DNA of 16,213 nucleotides, taken from Planctomycetota bacterium. Its GTDB lineage: Bacteria > Planctomycetota > Phycisphaerae > UBA1845. Below, piece by piece: positions 8,033 to 15,126 of the stretch. The stretch is taken from assembly GCA_022567365.1 (NCBI GenBank), contig JADFHG010000011.1:1-16213 (forward strand). The letters are read 5' to 3'. The notes under the pieces are model-generated. The model saw nothing but the letters and a program-made list of their open reading frames with translations. It was not told the origin of the DNA and ran no database searches. Position 1 is the stretch's first letter; each line of letters begins with the position of its first letter. Made by a program: the position numbers and the translations under genes.

Positions 8033-9088
8033 ATGATGAATTGTGGTTGGGCATGGATGGCTTCGGCGGTGATGACGGTGTGCGCTGCGGCCGGTGCGGA
8101 CGAGCGCGTCGGCGGTGGCGCCGTGCAGGCTCCGGTCGGCGAAGAAACGAAGTTCCTGTCAAACATCACGCAGCTCACCGGCACGGACATGGGTCTCCTG
8201 AAGGCGGGCGAGGCCTATTTCTCGCCCGACGCCAAGATGGTCATCTTTCAAGCGTTTCCGGTCGGCGCATCCGAGTACCAGATCTATACGCTGGAACTCG
8301 CAACGCGCAAGCTGCGCATGGTCAGCACGGGAAAGGGGGCGTGTACCTGCGCCCACTTCAGACCCGACGGCAAGAAGATCATCTTTGCCTCGACCCACCT
8401 CGACCCCGACATCGGCAAGCCGAAGGACAAGGACGCCGGCGGGGGCTATCGTTGGTTCTTTCACGAGCACATGGATATATTCGAGGCCAATATCGACGGC
8501 TCGAACCTGCGGCGCCTCACCGATGTCCTCGGATATGACGCCGAGGGAACGTACTCGCCCGACGGCAAACACATCGTGTTTACCTCGCAGCGTGACGGCG
8601 ATCTGGAGATTTACGTGATGGACGCCGATGGCCGAAATCAGCGGAGAATCACGAACGGCAAGGGATACGACGGCGGCCCGTTCTTTTCGCCCGATGGTTC
8701 GCGGATCCTCTACCGCGGCGACCGGCGCGGCGACGGGAAGATGAACCTCCAGATTCGCGTGGTGAACAAAGACGGTTCCAACGACCGCGCGCTGACCGAC
8801 AATCCGATCTTCAATTGGTGTCCGTACTGGCACCCCAGCGGAAAGTATTTCATCTTCACACAGGTCAACCACGAGGCATGGTCCACCGGCAAGGCCCCGA
8901 ACTACGACCTTTTTCTGATGACACCAGATGGCAGCAAAACGCAGCGGATCACGTTCGATTCCCAATTCGACGGATTGCCTGTCTTCAGCGCCGACGGTGA
9001 ACGCATGATGTGGACGTCGAAACGGGGTCCGCTCGCCGAATCTCAGGTGTTCATGGCCGATTTCAAACCCCCGGCCGAATTTCCTTGA
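8033..9088 (+). CDS. Exported TolB-like PD40 beta-propeller protein
   Basis: A 351-residue protein with a signal-peptide-like N-terminus (hydrophobic to about residue 20, AAAGADE probable cleavage) and six PD40/WD40-like blades. The repeat core is visible as YFSPDAKMVIF, HFRPDGKKIIFAS, TYSPDGKHIVFTS, FFSPDGSRILY, YWHPSGKYFIFTQ and VFSADGERMMW. Such propellers resemble the C-terminal domain of TolB and are common as periplasmic binding proteins in Planctomycetes; the binding partner is unknown. There are no TolB N-terminal domain, Tol-Pal or Pal genes nearby, so it should not be called tolB. GGAG at 8022-8025, 7 bases upstream, supports the ATG at 8033; a second ATG follows at once at 8036. 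Confidence 0.88.
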   Translation: MMNCGWAWMASAVMTVCAAAGADERVGGGAVQAPVGEETKFLSNITQLTGTDMGLLKAGEAYFSPDAKMVIFQAFPVGASEYQIYTLELATRKLRMVSTGKGACTCAHFRPDGKKIIFASTHLDPDIGKPKDKDAGGGYRWFFHEHMDIFEANIDGSNLRRLTDVLGYDAEGTYSPDGKHIVFTSQRDGDLEIYVMDADGRNQRRITNGKGYDGGPFFSPDGSRILYRGDRRGDGKMNLQIRVVNKDGSNDRALTDNPIFNWCPYWHPSGKYFIFTQVNHEAWSTGKAPNYDLFLMTPDGSKTQRITFDSQFDGLPVFSADGERMMWTSKRGPLAESQVFMADFKPPAEFP

Positions 9089-9127
9089 CGCGATTCGAAG
9101 TCGCGCGATCGGGATGACGCAGCGTCC

Positions 9128-9147
9128 ACCGGTCTGACATGACCGGT
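9128..9147 (+). terminator. Hairpin downstream of propeller gene, possible terminator
   Basis: ACCGGTC (9128-9134) and GACCGGT (9141-9147) pair around TGACAT, 39 bases after the stop. No T-run follows, so it may only protect the mRNA 3' end. Confidence 0.3.
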
Positions 9148-9164
9148 CGGCGTCGTATTGCCGA

Positions 9165-9187
9165 GCTGCGGGCCTGAAGCCCGCGCG
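9165..9187. repeat. Dispersed GCGGGC/GCCCGC palindrome, copy 1
   Basis: GCGGGC-CTGAA-GCCCGC at 9168-9184 followed by GCGG. The same arrangement, with loop TTTA, recurs at 15130-15145 followed by GCGG, in unrelated surroundings. This is a short dispersed palindromic unit. Confidence 0.5.
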
Positions 9188-9293
9188 GTCTTCCCGTGCT
9201 CGCGCACCGAGGCGAGTCGATGGTACGCCCTCACTCCGTTCCAACGATCGTCTTGGGTCACGCCGACCTCGGCGAATGCGCCGGGAGGAAGCC

Positions 9294-9432
9294 GTTAGCA
9301 GCCCGTTGAAAAAGTGTGGCACGGGCTAATAGCCCGTCTTATCACCGGCTATTAGCCGATGCCACACCTGTTTTCACTGGTTGAAAACCGGTGCCGTACA
9401 TACAGATCAGCGTTTTTCAACAGGCTGCTAAC
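9294..9432. repeat. MITE-like repeat, copy B (best preserved)
   Basis: A 139-bp element with 20-bp terminal inverted repeats: GTTAGCAGCCCGTTGAAAAA at 9294-9313 and its complement at 9413-9432, matching at 19 of 20 positions. Inside are ACGGGCT-AAT-AGCCCGT and CGGCT-ATT-AGCCG hairpins. No coding capacity. It shares ends with copies A and C. Mobility is inferred; no matching transposase is in the window. Confidence 0.75.
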
Positions 9433-9444
9433 CTCTTGCCATGC

Positions 9445-9942
9445 CTACGGCGGCGCCCGCCTGCCGGCCCTGGTTCTTCCGTCCAATGGATCCCTCCGGG
9501 GCCTCCGCATCAGCTTCTGGCAATGTGGGCAAACCGGTCCCTCGCCGGCGGGTGCCCAATCGCCGTCGCCGATTCGAAACCGTCCGGGGACGGCAACGCC
9601 CGCGGGATCGATCTCGATCCGCACGGCCACTTCGATCGAACCGTGCTTTACGCAGTCATATCGATCGACGATCTCCGCTTCGGCGGCGCACCTCGGACAG
9701 TGGCGTGGGGACAACTGTCCCTTGGCCCTGAATCGGTGTCCCGTCGCACATTTCCAGTCAAGATCGACGTCGGCCAGACCGCGGACGACCGGCGGCGGAG
9801 GGGGCTCGGTCTGCCACATGTGCCAAGCCGTGTAGACCACAAATGCGGAGATCACCGCGACGATCAAGCTCACAACGGCCGGCTTTCGGCTATGGGGCTC
9901 GATCACCCTGACGGTACGGCGTTTCGGCCTGGCGTGGTTCAC
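9445..9942 (-). CDS. Membrane-anchored zinc-ribbon protein
   Basis: A 165-residue protein of unknown function. A basic N-terminus (1-20) precedes one membrane segment (about 21-42, AVVSLIVAVISAFVVYTAW), a Pro run, then two putative zinc ribbons: Cys65/His69 with Cys82/Cys85 (HCPRC), and Cys97/His100 with Cys138/Cys141 (VCPHC). The Cys pairs are spaced as in rubredoxin-like ribbons. The C-terminal 20 residues are Arg-rich. It starts at a GTG (9942), 18 bases after the prepilin gene stop and in the same frame; no ATG or strong Shine-Dalgarno is present, so it is probably translated by coupling to the prepilin gene. A role with the prepilin product is inferred from position only. Confidence 0.72.
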   Translation of the reverse strand: MNHARPKRRTVRVIEPHSRKPAVVSLIVAVISAFVVYTAWHMWQTEPPPPPVVRGLADVDLDWKCATGHRFRAKGQLSPRHCPRCAAEAEIVDRYDCVKHGSIEVAVRIEIDPAGVAVPGRFRIGDGDWAPAGEGPVCPHCQKLMRRPRRDPLDGRTRAGRRAPP

Positions 9943-9960
9943 GATTGGTGGTGAAGGGAA

Positions 9961-10833
9961 CTACTCGACGATTGCCGTTGGACCTGTCCACCAGTAGAGT
10001 CGTTTGTGGGCAAAGGAATAATGCGGGATCTCGACGTAGTTGCAGATTGTGCAGCCGCCCACCGCGCATCCCTCATAGTAGGCCTGGATCGGCGTTGCGA
10101 TTGTGTTTCTCGTTTCCACATCGCGAACCACCCCGCTGATCGTCAGCATGTTGATGCCGTCGCCGTGCCTTGTCGTAACCCACGGCACTCCGGAGCCGAA
10201 GGTCAGCGGGTCGAAACCGTCATCCCAAAGCAGCAGGCTGCCGTTGCGAGGCGGCCCCGTCGCCGGCGCTGGTTCCGAGGACTGGCCCTGAGCCACGTCC
10301 GGACCGAGGTCGGCCACAAGGATCGTGTCGTGCGGGCGCGTCGGCTGAATGCGACGGTTCGCGAGACTGCCGTCGCCGGCGCTGACAAGAAAGCCGTTGA
10401 TCCCGTAGCTCGCGAGGCCGGCGAGTGCCGCGCTGTCACTATAGTCTTCAACCTTGGCCATGCGGAAGCGAAACGGGTCTTCAGGACAGGTCAGCGCCGT
10501 CAGGTCGTCGATGTAGTTCGGGTACAGGCGCGCAAACCACGGCGGAAGCGCGGCGTCCTCCTCGGCGCCGTCAGGCGGCAACACGTTTGGCAACCACCCA
10601 TCGTTGTCGTCCCGATACATTTCGAGACCGAGATAAATCTGGTGAAGATTGTGTTTGCAAACGGTGGACGAGGCCATCTGGATAGAGCGGCGCATCGACG
10701 GGATGAGCACCAAGATCATGATCACGATGATCGCGATCGAAATGATGACTTCGATCATCGTGAACGCCGACCGTGGCGACGGCACGTGACGTTGCGAGGG
10801 ATGTCTCAGTGTTGCACTTTCCGTACGACGCAT
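9961..10833 (-). CDS. Prepilin-type (type II secretion pseudopilin-like) protein
   Basis: A 290-residue protein with a type IV prepilin-like N-terminus: a 23-residue basic leader, then FTMIEVIISIAIIVIMILVL. Cleavage is expected before Phe24, giving Glu at mature position 5 as in pilins and pseudopilins; Ala rather than the usual Gly is at -1. The following KHNLHQIYLGLEMYRDDNDGWLP (about 58-80) and the later globular part (YGINGFLV, HGDGINMLTISG) resemble the large planctomycete pseudopilin-like families. It would be inserted in the inner membrane after prepilin peptidase processing. ATG 10833 is preferred to the longer frame from 10938, since only a short leader should precede the FTMIE motif and a TATTAT box lies just upstream. 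The zinc-ribbon gene follows after 18 bases. A pilus or secretion role is not shown. Confidence 0.85.
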   Translation of the reverse strand: MRRTESATLRHPSQRHVPSPRSAFTMIEVIISIAIIVIMILVLIPSMRRSIQMASSTVCKHNLHQIYLGLEMYRDDNDGWLPNVLPPDGAEEDAALPPWFARLYPNYIDDLTALTCPEDPFRFRMAKVEDYSDSAALAGLASYGINGFLVSAGDGSLANRRIQPTRPHDTILVADLGPDVAQGQSSEPAPATGPPRNGSLLLWDDGFDPLTFGSGVPWVTTRHGDGINMLTISGVVRDVETRNTIATPIQAYYEGCAVGGCTICNYVEIPHYSFAHKRLYWWTGPTAIVE

Positions 10834-10868
10834 GGTCCGATCCAATATGTAGGTTACACCGTTCCGGT

Positions 10869-10874
10869 ATAATA
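10869..10874 (-). promoter_or_regulatory. Candidate -10 box for the prepilin gene
   Basis: TATTAT on the minus strand, 35 bases upstream of ATG 10833, in a locally AT-rich stretch (10850-10930) that stands out from the GC-rich surroundings. No good -35 box is seen at 17 bases' spacing. Confidence 0.35.
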
Positions 10875-11007
10875 GGCAACAACTTTCGACGGTTATTGCA
10901 GAGATTTCAACTAATTCCGGTTTTTTGCAATCGCACAATGTGTGGTAGCGGCGCTATCCGAATCGCCTCCGTTGCACGCTTTGCACCGGCCGGGTATCCT
11001 CGTATCC

Positions 11008-11164
11008 TAACGGCCTGTTGAAAAACGTGCGGCACGGGCCTGGCACCGGTACAGCCGCCCCGCCAGCGGCTTCGCCCGTTGCCGGCCAGCTCGCTGGCCA
11101 GCCCGTGTTTTCACCGGCAAGATGCCGGCCACACCCAGGATTTGACTTCTTCAACGGGCTGCTA
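11008..11164. repeat. MITE-like repeat, copy C
   Basis: Begins TAACGGCCTGTTGAAAAA (11008-11025) and ends TTCTTCAACGGGCTGCTA (11147-11164), an imperfect inverted pair. Interior hairpins include GGCCAG-CTCG-CTGGCC (11084-11099) and CCGGCAAGATGCCGG. Shares the GTTGAAAAA...GTGCGGCACGGGC start with copy B (GTTGAAAAAGTGTGGCACGGGC). Confidence 0.65.
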
Positions 11165-11198
11165 CGGTATCGCGTTACGCTCGTTCGCGTTGGATAAC

Positions 11199-11203
11199 GG
11201 GAG
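11199..11203 (+). promoter_or_regulatory. Shine-Dalgarno GGGAG deciding the radical SAM start
   Basis: GGGAG ends 8 bases before ATG 11212. The alternative GTG at 11203 overlaps this site and so cannot use it. Confidence 0.6.
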
Positions 11204-11211
11204 TGCCAATC

Positions 11212-13095
11212 ATGGCCACATTGAATTCACGGGTAAGCGAAGAGCTATTGCCCTTCGTGCGCCAGCCCGGGCAGTACATCGGCAGAGAGATTAATCAACT
11301 TGTACGTGATGGGGACTGGGAACGTGCCGACGTTCGCGTCGCAGTGGCGTTTCCCGATGCCTACACGATTGGCATGAGCCATCTCGGCTGCCAGATTCTC
11401 TACTGGTTGATCAACCACACCGACGGCTGCTGCGCCGAGCGCGTCTTTTGCCCATGGTTGGATGCGGAGCGCGTCATGCGCGCCAAGGGGATTGAACTCT
11501 TCACCTGGGATACCAGGCAGCCCGTGAAGGACGCCGACATACTCGCCATCTCGCTTCAATACGAGATGGCCTTTACCAACGTCCTGATGGTGCTCGATCT
11601 TGCGGGGATACCCCTCCGCAGCGCCGAGCGCGACGACACACACCCCTTGATCATTGCCGGCGGACCCCAGGCCGACAACCCGGAACCGATGGCCCCCTTC
11701 CTCGACCTGATCGTGCTCGGAGACGGTGAGACCTCGATGGCCGCCATCCTAGACTTCTACCGGGAGATGAAGGCGTCGGGTGTGCCACGGCGAGACATGA
11801 TCCTCGAAATGGCCCGGCGATTCGAGTGGATCTACGCCCCGTCGCTCTACGACGTCGGGTATCGAGATGACGGGACCATCGCACGGATCACCCCGACCGA
11901 TCCGACCGTCCCATCGCGCATCGAGCGCGCTCAGACACCGGACTTCGAAAACGCGCCCTTTCCCGTGAGGCCGATCGTCCCGTTCGTCGAGGTCGTCCAC
12001 GATCGCATCGCGATCGAGATCATGCGCGGCTGTCCGCAACGATGCCGCTTTTGCCACGCAGGCTATACGAAGCGACCGCTCCGGCTCCGCTCCGTCGATC
12101 GCATCCTCGAAATGGCCGACGAAATGTACGCGGCCACCGGCATGAACGAACTCGGTCTGCTCTCGCTTTCAACGGCCGACTACCCCGACTTGACCGATCT
12201 GGCTGCTCGTGCGAACGAGCGAATGGCGCCGCGCGGCGTGAACATTTCGTTCCCGTCGTTGCGCGTCGATAAGATGCTCGGCAAGATACCATGGATGGCA
12301 AACTCGGTGCGCAAGGGGGGCCTTACGATCGCAGTGGAGGCTGCGAACGACGACATGCGGGCGGCCATTCGCAAGCACGTCACCGATGGGGATCTTCTCG
12401 ACGGCGTTCGCGAGGCGTTCGAGGCCGGTTGGCGGCGGGTCAAGCTGTACTACATGGCGGGCTTTCCCGGAGAACGCTCCGAGGACATTGACGCCATCGT
12501 CGATCTGAGTCGCAAGGTCAGCGAGGTCCGGCGGTCCATCGGCAAGGGACCGGCACTCGTCACGGTGTCGGTCGGTTGGCTCGTCCCCAAGCCCTACACA
12601 CCCTTCCAATGGGCCGCGCAGCCGCGTGCGGAATATTTCCACGACGTCCGTCGGCAGCTTGCCGCGCGTTTGGCGACGTTTCAACGACGAGGCAAGAAAG
12701 GCCCACTGAGGATCAAGACGCATTCGGTCGAGCGGTCGATTCTCGAGGGCGTCTTCGCGCGTGGGGATCGACGATTGGCCGACGTGGTTGAACATGCCTA
12801 TCGCGGCGGCGCCCGCTTCGACGGTTGGGACGAGTGCTTCAATGCGTCGCTCTGGTCGGCCGCCTTCGATGCTTGCAGCGTCGATCCGGACTTCTACGCC
12901 CACCGCGAACGAGACCCGGACGAGGTGTTCCCGTGGGACCATCTCCACGGCGGAGCGCCGAACGACTACTTGCGCAAACAGTATGACGACGTGTTCCTCA
13001 AGATCGGGCTTAAGCCCGTGTCGTTGGACCAAAGTCCGGCGGACGCGTTACCCCGCACCGATCGAACGGAATATGTTCCGCTCGTCGTCGGTTGA
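11212..13095 (+). CDS. B12-binding-domain/radical SAM protein, TIGR03960-like
   Basis: A 627-residue radical SAM enzyme of uncharacterised reaction. The N-terminal region (about 40-260) has the layout of a cobalamin-binding-like domain (RVAVAFPDAYTIGMSHLGCQ, IIAGGPQADNPEP, VLGDGE). The radical SAM core follows with RGCPQRCRFCHAGYTKRP; Cys274, Cys278 and Cys281 form the CX3CX2C site for the 4Fe-4S cluster. Later blocks include SFPSLRVDK, LTIAVEAANDDMRAAI and KLYYMAGFPGE, typical of the core barrel, then a C-terminal extension (about 480-627). The length and block order match the TIGR03960 family, which often accompanies or is fused to a DUF2344 (TIGR03936) domain; that partner is not seen here. 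The start at 11212 is set by GGGAG. Substrate unknown; a role in RNA or cofactor modification would be speculation. Confidence 0.88.
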   Translation: MATLNSRVSEELLPFVRQPGQYIGREINQLVRDGDWERADVRVAVAFPDAYTIGMSHLGCQILYWLINHTDGCCAERVFCPWLDAERVMRAKGIELFTWDTRQPVKDADILAISLQYEMAFTNVLMVLDLAGIPLRSAERDDTHPLIIAGGPQADNPEPMAPFLDLIVLGDGETSMAAILDFYREMKASGVPRRDMILEMARRFEWIYAPSLYDVGYRDDGTIARITPTDPTVPSRIERAQTPDFENAPFPVRPIVPFVEVVHDRIAIEIMRGCPQRCRFCHAGYTKRPLRLRSVDRILEMADEMYAATGMNELGLLSLSTADYPDLTDLAARANERMAPRGVNISFPSLRVDKMLGKIPWMANSVRKGGLTIAVEAANDDMRAAIRKHVTDGDLLDGVREAFEAGWRRVKLYYMAGFPGERSEDIDAIVDLSRKVSEVRRSIGKGPALVTVSVGWLVPKPYTPFQWAAQPRAEYFHDVRRQLAARLATFQRRGKKGPLRIKTHSVERSILEGVFARGDRRLADVVEHAYRGGARFDGWDECFNASLWSAAFDACSVDPDFYAHRERDPDEVFPWDHLHGGAPNDYLRKQYDDVFLKIGLKPVSLDQSPADALPRTDRTEYVPLVVG

Positions 13096-13184
13096 CCTGC
13101 GGACGATTCGACCAATTGCACCGGCCCGACTCCATCTAGTGCCTTGTCATGGATGATTCGAGAGGTAGTCCCGATGGGTGAGTC

Positions 13185-13215
13185 TTGAGACATAGTCCAT
13201 ATGAATATGTCTCAA
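13185..13215. promoter_or_regulatory. 10-bp perfect palindrome, possible operator or hairpin
   Basis: TTGAGACATA (13185-13194) is exactly complementary to TATGTCTCAA (13206-13215), with 11 bases between. It is AT-richer than its surroundings and not followed by a T-run. It lies 90 bases after the radical SAM gene and about 320 bases before the selenoprotein gene; which gene it serves, if any, is unclear. Confidence 0.4.
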
Positions 13216-13375
13216 AGCCGAACGGTACTGCCGTATGTCTGCCAAGGACTTGTGCCGATATGCCCCCGAGCAGTCGCGCGCGGGATTTCGCAAGCTCGAC
13301 TATTTACGGGCAAATCGCCGCGAGTGTCACCGTAAGTCCTTGTCACTCAGGCGGTAGTGCCATTCCTTCCTCACC

Positions 13376-13393
13376 CCTTTGATCCCTTTGATC
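13376..13393. repeat. Doubled CCTTTGATC motif, left flank of selenoprotein gene
   Basis: CCTTTGATCCCTTTGATC, 141 bases before the ATG at 13534. An inverted counterpart, GGATCAAAGGGGATCAAAGG, lies at 14949-14968, 12 bases after that gene's stop. Confidence 0.55.
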
Positions 13394-13519
13394 TTTAGTT
13401 GGACACCGGCTCTTTCCTGCATTTCCGTACTTTTCTTGACAGGCATCGCTCCGATTTGCCGTCTCTATGAATTACCGAGGACGCTCGATCGGTTTCGTGT
13501 GGGTCAGTCCATGCTGGTT

Positions 13520-13523
13520 GGAG
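13520..13523 (+). promoter_or_regulatory. Shine-Dalgarno GGAG for the thioredoxin-like selenoprotein gene
   Basis: GGAG ends 10 bases before ATG 13534. The in-frame TTG at 13525 is only one base away, too close to use this site, so the ATG is chosen. Confidence 0.5.
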
Positions 13524-13533
13524 ATTGAAACGC

Positions 13534-14937
13534 ATGAAAGCGATGCATCGTGTCGGACTTGTGGTTCTTGCCACCGCATATGCCGTCGGGCCGGCGTTGG
13601 CCTCGGACGGCGGTGATCCGCGGCGGATCAATTTCACGCTCCCCTTCAAGAAGGCCATGGCAAAGGCCAAGGCCGAGAACCGGTTGTTGTTCTTGAAGCC
13701 GATCTACGGGGGCGTCGACGAGATCGGGGCCCGCGACTATCGCGCGGGAAATTGGTGACCGGCCGGTGATGCATTGCGGGCCGTGTCGCTCGTACAGGAA
13801 TCTCTGATAGACGTTCTCAATCGCCGCTTCGTCAGTTGCCATTACAACGCGTCCCCCGGGGTCGGCTACGACGCAGACGCCGCCGCTTTGGCTGAGAAGA
13901 TCAAGGAGTCGGGCAAGTCGTTGCAATACGGGGGCATTCTCACGCCGGACGGCGAGCTGGTGGTCTCGTTCGGCCTCGATAGGGACGAATTTCACCAGGC
14001 ACTCAAGACGTCGCTCGAGAAGCACCCCGAATACGCGGGCATGTCGGATGACGAAGAGAGGATCATCCGCCGTGCGAATAAGCGGCCCAGCGACGTGGAT
14101 GCCCAGTTTGACGCCATCGCGCTGTACGCGCAGATCCTCCAGTTCGGCAAGGCCAACCGGCTTTTGGATGGTCTTCTGGCTCGCAAGCTGTCGTCCGGCG
14201 ACGCGGCTCGGGCGCGCTACCTGAAAGGGCACTTCGCCCTGATCGATCTGGACAATCGCGATGAGGAGACGGTGCGGTCCGAGTTCGCGACCATCAAGGA
14301 CGTGCCCGAGGAGTTGGCCGACGACATCGCGATGGATTTGATGGAACTCGACGTCGAGCTGACGCCGGTTCCGGGGTTCTTCACCGGCTGGCGCTTCGAG
14401 GAAGGCCGCGATCTGGCGGCGACTCGCAAAGAGCTCGAGAAGTGGATCAAACGAGCCCCCGACAGCAACCGCATCGGGCAGATGCACTTCCTACTCGGCC
14501 TGGCCCGCATGAACGACGGCGACAAGAAGGGCGCCGACCAGGTCTGGAGCAAGCACTTCAACGACTACCCCGAAGACCGCTTCGCCCTGCTCAGTCGAAT
14601 TCATCACACCGACTATCAGTTCTCACCCTATGGCCAAGGGGTGGTCGTCATCCAGAGGACCGGCGACGATCCCGAGTCCGCCGAGATGTTCAAGAACATG
14701 AAGAAGATGGGCGACGGAAAGTCCGGCATATTCGGCAACATCATCATCCAGGGCGGCGAGAATCTCGATGAAGAGACCAGGAAGAAGTTGATCGCACAAC
14801 TCACGAAGCAATTCAGCGAGCAGCACGCAAAGGAACTCCAGCAGAAGCAGGACGAGAAGAGCAGTGGAAAATCCGAGGAAGCCGAAGAGGATGCTGGCAA
14901 GAAAAAGAAGAACGAGAAGGATGACGACGCGCCATAA
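13534..14937 (+). CDS. Exported thioredoxin-fold selenoprotein with helical-repeat C-terminal half (UGA at codon 75)
   Basis: Read through TGA 13756-13758 as Sec, this is one 467-residue protein. Residues 1-23 form a signal peptide (AYAVGPALA, then SDG), so it acts outside the cytoplasm. Residues about 32-130 look like a thioredoxin fold of the Thioredoxin_7/DUF255 kind: an AKAENRLLFLKPIYGG strand, then AGNW-U-PAGDALRAVSLVQES, then LIDVLNRRFVSCHYN, and later GKSLQYGGILTPDGELVVSF. U75 occupies the first redox cysteine after Trp; U+3 is Gly, so there is no CXXC partner, and Cys102 is the only cysteine. Residues about 145-345 are helical and TPR-like (KANRLLDGLLARKLSSGDAA; MHFLLGLARMNDGDKKGADQ). 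The tail is Lys/Glu-rich. The frame is intact on both sides of the TGA, and selD is about 9 kb away. I recognise no named family. A nonsense-mutated pseudogene is the main alternative. Confidence 0.78.
13760..13783 (+). promoter_or_regulatory. Candidate bacterial SECIS hairpin of the thioredoxin-like gene
   Basis: CGGCC (13760-13764) pairs with GGCCG (13779-13783); after a G-G mismatch, GGTGA-side bases 13766-13769 pair with 13774-13777 (two G-U wobbles), leaving a TGCA loop at 13770-13773. It begins one base after the TGA and its loop carries a G. The loop is 11 bases from the TGA, rather close for a bacterial SECIS, so this is tentative. Confidence 0.45.
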
Positions 14938-14948
14938 CGCCGATCGAG

Positions 14949-15085
14949 GGATCAAAGGGGATCAAAGGCGTCAGGAATCTTTGTTGTAGTGTTGCCCGAG
15001 GATGACGATTATTGGAGTCTGTGATCACAAACGGAATTAAGCTCATTAGAGATTCCTGACCCCTTTGATGCTGACCCCTTTGATG
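14949..15085. repeat. Inverted repeat pair with ATCAAAGG(C/G)GTCAGGAATCT ends
   Basis: ATCAAAGGCGTCAGGAATCT (14961-14980) is complementary to 15050-15069 at 19 of 20 positions, with 69 bases between. Each arm is extended by a second copy of its motif: GGATCAAAGG before the left arm (from 14949), and TGACCCCTTTGATG twice at 15057-15070 and 15072-15085 on the right. The arrangement suggests a REP- or MITE-like unit. Confidence 0.65.
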
Positions 15086-15126
15086 CGAACCTCAAACGCC
15101 GGGGCGCAGACAATCAACCCCAAGGA

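Larger units (their letters stand above)
9089..9444. other. Gene-free, repeat-bearing gap between convergent genes
   Basis: This 356-base gap separates the plus-strand propeller gene from the minus-strand zinc-ribbon gene, so it should hold terminators for both. It contains a 7-bp hairpin (9128-9147), a GCGGGC/GCCCGC palindrome (9168-9184) and MITE-like copy B (9294-9432). No supported gene is seen. Confidence 0.6.
10875..11211. other. Divergent gap between prepilin and radical SAM genes
   Basis: About 340 bases with no supported gene. The left third is AT-rich and probably carries the prepilin promoter. The right half is filled by MITE-like copy C (11008-11164), whose end is only 47 bases from the radical SAM start, so that gene's promoter may lie within or just after the element. 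Confidence 0.5.
13096..13533. other. Gene-free gap upstream of the thioredoxin-like selenoprotein gene
   Basis: These 438 bases hold no supported gene and are less GC-rich than the flanking genes. They contain a 10-bp stem palindrome (13185-13215) and the doubled CCTTTGATC motif (13376-13393), which recurs inverted after the next gene. TTGACA at 13436-13441 could be a -35 box, but no -10 sits at proper spacing. Confidence 0.5.

Noticed and set aside
9961..9963. TAG between prepilin and zinc-ribbon frames as readthrough or pyrrolysine
   Set aside because: The prepilin has normal family length, and the next part starts with a basic stretch and membrane segment as a separate protein would; no pyrrolysine genes are seen.
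10006..10872. Plus-strand frame of 288 codons opposite the prepilin gene
   Set aside because: Arg/His-rich antisense shadow; the minus strand has the FTMIE prepilin motif.
13436..13472. Promoter with TTGACA for the thioredoxin-like gene
   Set aside because: The -35 is perfect, but the nearest -10-like sequence (TATGAA at 13466) is 24 bases away, too far.
13774..14937. Separate gene starting at TTG 13774
   Set aside because: No Shine-Dalgarno, and it begins in mid-domain. It is in frame with 13534-13758, which carries the signal peptide and first strand of the same fold.
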